Shown here: positions 43,204-47,385 of the stretch, piece by piece
Layout of the letters: each line of letters starts with the position of its first letter
Position numbering within the stretch: position 1 is the first letter of the stretch
Source: Halobacteriales archaeon QH_6_64_20
GTDB lineage: Archaea > Halobacteriota > Halobacteria > Halobacteriales > Halococcaceae
Assembly: GCA_003021235.1 (NCBI GenBank)
Contig: PXQR01000142.1
Coordinates: 2,406 to 49,790, forward strand
Direction of reading: 5' to 3'
Length of the DNA stretch: 47,385 bases
Translations under genes and position numbers: made by a program
The notes under the pieces: generated by a model
Databases searched by the model: none
Told to the model about the DNA's origin: nothing
The model's input: only the letters and a program-made list of their open reading frames with translations

Positions 43204-44466
43204 ATGAGTTACGATCGCGTGGAGGTCCCGAGCAGTGGCGAGCGGATCGAACTCGCCGCGGGAGACGAAAGCGAGTTCGACGTGCCCGAGAACCCGATCG
43301 TCCCGATCATCTACGGCGACGGCGTCGGCACGGACGTCGGGCCGGCCGCCCGGCGCGTTCTCGACGCAGGGGTCGAAGCCACCGGTCGGGAGATCGAGTG
43401 GATGCGCGTCTACGCCGGCGCGAGCGCCCGCGAGGAGTACGATAGCAATCTCCCCGACGACACCTTGGATGCCTTCCGGGAGTTCAAGGTCGGAATTAAG
43501 GGCCCGCTCACGACGCCCGTCGGTGCGGGGTACCGAAGCCTCAACGTCGCGTTGCGCCAGCGCCTCGACCTGTACGCGAACGTCCGGCCGACCTACTACA
43601 TCGACGGCATGCCCTCTCCGGTCGAGAGTCCCGAGACGATGGACATGGTATCCTTCCGGGAGAACACCGAGGACGTGTATGCCGGCATCGAGTGGGAGGC
43701 CGGTACCGAGGAGGCAGAGCAAGTCAGGGAGTTCGTCGCCGAGGAGATGAATTTTGGAGATTCGATCCACGACGGCCCAGTGGGAATCGGCGTGAAACCC
43801 ATCTCGGAGTTCGGCACCAAGCGCCTCGTCCGGCGGGCGATCGACTACGCGCTCGAACGCGGCCGCGATACGGTGACGCTCGTCCACAAGGGCAACATCA
43901 TGAAGTTCACCGAGGGCGCTTTCAGCGACTGGGGCTACGAGGTCACCGCCGAGGAGTACGGCGAGAACGTCATCAGCGAGGATACCCTGTGGGAGGAACG
44001 GGACGGCGAGGCCGCGGACGACACGGTCGTCGTCAACGACCGGATCGCCGACAACATGCTCCAGCAACTGCTTACTCGTACGGATCAGTACGACGTGCTC
44101 GCGATGCCCAACCTGAACGGCGATTACCTCTCGGATTCGGCGGGCGCACAGATCGGTGGCCTGGGGGTCGCGCCGGGCGCGAACATGGGCGACGGCCGGT
44201 TCGTCGCCGAACCGGTGCATGGCTCGGCACCGAAATACGCGGGCCAGGACAAGGTAAACCCCTCCGCTATGATCCTTTCGGGACGAATCATGCTCGAACA
44301 CCTCGGCTGGGAGGACGCCTCGGAGCTGATCTACGACGCGATCGAGGAAGCGGTCCTCGACAAGCGGGTCACCTACGACATCGAACGCCAGCTCGACGAC
44401 GCTGAACGGGTGGGGACGAGCGAGTTCGCCGACGTCGTGATCGAGAACATCGAATCGAACGCATAG
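43204..44466 (+). CDS. icd: Isocitrate dehydrogenase (NADP-type family)
   Basis: 420 residues, full length. It oxidises isocitrate to 2-oxoglutarate in the TCA cycle. Motifs are IYGDGVGTDVG at the N terminus, the KGPLTTPVG phosphate loop, RQRLDLYANVRP (isocitrate Arg residues), VSFRENTEDVYAGIE, the HKGNIMKFTEGAF lysine region, NLNGDYLSDSAGAQIGG (metal Asp) and the cofactor-loop EPVHGSAPKYAGQDKVNP. The Lys and Tyr-type residues of the last loop favour NADP, as known for haloarchaeal enzymes. It is divergent from the asparaginase-like gene. Confidence 0.95.
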   Translation: MSYDRVEVPSSGERIELAAGDESEFDVPENPIVPIIYGDGVGTDVGPAARRVLDAGVEATGREIEWMRVYAGASAREEYDSNLPDDTLDAFREFKVGIKGPLTTPVGAGYRSLNVALRQRLDLYANVRPTYYIDGMPSPVESPETMDMVSFRENTEDVYAGIEWEAGTEEAEQVREFVAEEMNFGDSIHDGPVGIGVKPISEFGTKRLVRRAIDYALERGRDTVTLVHKGNIMKFTEGAFSDWGYEVTAEEYGENVISEDTLWEERDGEAADDTVVVNDRIADNMLQQLLTRTDQYDVLAMPNLNGDYLSDSAGAQIGGLGVAPGANMGDGRFVAEPVHGSAPKYAGQDKVNPSAMILSGRIMLEHLGWEDASELIYDAIEEAVLDKRVTYDIERQLDDAERVGTSEFADVVIENIESNA

Positions 44467-44754
44467 TCGAACTCGCTACGGGCCGATCGGTACGCATCGG
44501 TGCCGAGCACGGAGCCGAACGGGACGGCAGGGAACTCGGTCGAGTCGCTCGTTCTGATCCGCCTCGTAGAGACCAGTGAGTGGGATAACTACGGCCGACG
44601 ACATACCGGACAGTAGCACAGGCAAACCCGACTACGAGACGAAGGGAGGTAGGTTCGAAATCACGCCGGGTAGAGTGCTCGAATCCATCACCGACAGGGG
44701 TTCATACATTCGATAGACTACTTCGGCTGTAGCGAAACTTCGTTACCGAGTTAG

Positions 44755-46935
<2,181 letters not shown>

Positions 46936-47197
46936 CCTGAACCGCAGGTCTTCGGGTCGGTGGCCACATACGGCGTCTCGATGGAGCGTAATCACGATCC
47001 CCGGTCCGAGTTCGCAAACGAGTCGTGAGCAGGTGCCGAACGTAGCGGAGTGCCAATGGTAGTCGCTCGCACTATGCTTGATGCATCGGCGCTGTCTCAG
47101 CAAGTAGCGCCGACAACGGGCTAACGATCTCACAAGGGGTGGTATCGCCCGAACACCGCCCGGAGAAACACGCGAGTAACCGTAGCGTTTCGGACGT

Positions 47198-47344
47198 TCA
47201 GGACATGCGTCCGGACATCACCAGCAGTCCCAACGCGACGAGCCCGATCCCCCAGTACAACGAGTCGAACGGCATCACGATCAACAGAAGCGTGACGACA
47301 CCGGACGTGAACAGCGACCAGCCGATCGTCGAATCGTATCCCAT
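47198..47344 (-). CDS. Small two-helix membrane peptide
   Basis: 48 residues from the ATG at 47344 to the TGA at 47198-47200. It reads MGYDSTIGW, then two hydrophobic stretches, SLFTSGVVTLLLIVMPF and YWGIGLVALGLLVM, and ends SGRMS. It is shorter than a usual ORF cutoff. The composition and clean helix-turn-helix hydrophobicity support a real membrane miniprotein. No family was recognised. The gap to katG (46936-47197) has an 8-bp-arm inverted repeat (47086-47113) and no gene. Confidence 0.65.
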   Translation of the reverse strand: MGYDSTIGWSLFTSGVVTLLLIVMPFDSLYWGIGLVALGLLVMSGRMS

Positions 47345-47385
47345 AGACAGGGAACGATCGGGCGACGGTTAACACACGCACTTGT

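Noticed and set aside
47086..47113. Inverted repeat TCGGCGCT/AGCGCCGA downstream of katG as an insertion-sequence end
   Set aside because: There is no transposase fragment or target duplication nearby; a simple hairpin is enough to explain it.

Overview
The window reads as chromosomal DNA of a halophilic archaeon (class Halobacteria). It is GC-rich, the proteins are very acidic, and starts are often GTG or leaderless ATGs with a TATA-like box about 25-30 nt upstream. Lineage-typical families include a bacterio-opsin-activator-type PAS/GAF/HTH regulator, GatE, Agl23, a DUF1931 histone-fold protein, DUF7563-type mini zinc fingers, an anaerobic-type glycerol-3-phosphate dehydrogenase (GlpABC) and KatG. 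About 43 protein genes are supported. No rRNA, tRNA, CRISPR array or intact insertion sequence was seen.

Layout. 1-7 kb: a disulfide reductase cut by the window edge, purE and purK, the Agl23-like membrane protein, ribH and a damaged aminotransferase. 7-15.5 kb: two small zinc proteins, gatE, a PAP2 membrane phosphatase, an uncharacterised protein overlapping trmJ, the Bat-like regulator, and an FkbM methyltransferase interrupted by an in-frame TAG. 15.8-22.3 kb: the overlapping glpABC operon (glpA apparently lacks an internal piece), a heavily damaged acyl-CoA synthetase, and a cupin fused to a zinc ribbon. 22.6-32 kb: a probable sugar-uptake and catabolism island. It holds gamma-glutamyltransferase, a ketose-3-epimerase-like TIM barrel, a divergent ribose-type ABC transporter (lipoprotein, single-domain ATPase, permease with an extra C-terminal Yip1-like membrane domain), a Gfo/Idh/MocA dehydrogenase and a second TIM-barrel isomerase. 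32-41 kb: small enzymes and housekeeping genes (FMN reductase, GIY-YIG protein, larB, DUF1931 protein, a phosphohexomutase, two DUF7563 mini-proteins, a Tat-exported beta-helix protein with a duplicated C-terminal domain, a phosphodiesterase, a CBS protein). 41-47.4 kb: map, an isoaspartyl peptidase/asparaginase, icd, katG and a 48-residue membrane peptide.

Two themes stand out. First, palindrome-rich intergenic elements occur at about 3.0, 32.0 and 40.9 kb. The first two share several exact blocks in the same order, and the last two share hairpin sequence. They look like a dispersed non-coding or non-autonomous mobile family. Second, an unusual number of conserved genes carry lesions: purK lacks a stop, the aminotransferase, acyl-CoA synthetase and glpA appear to have internal deletions, a small gene near 39.4 kb may be frameshifted, and the FkbM gene has a nonsense codon. 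Either the assembly is error-prone or this lineage has real gene decay, and reads would separate these. All calls rest on motif and family recognition by eye; no database search was run.
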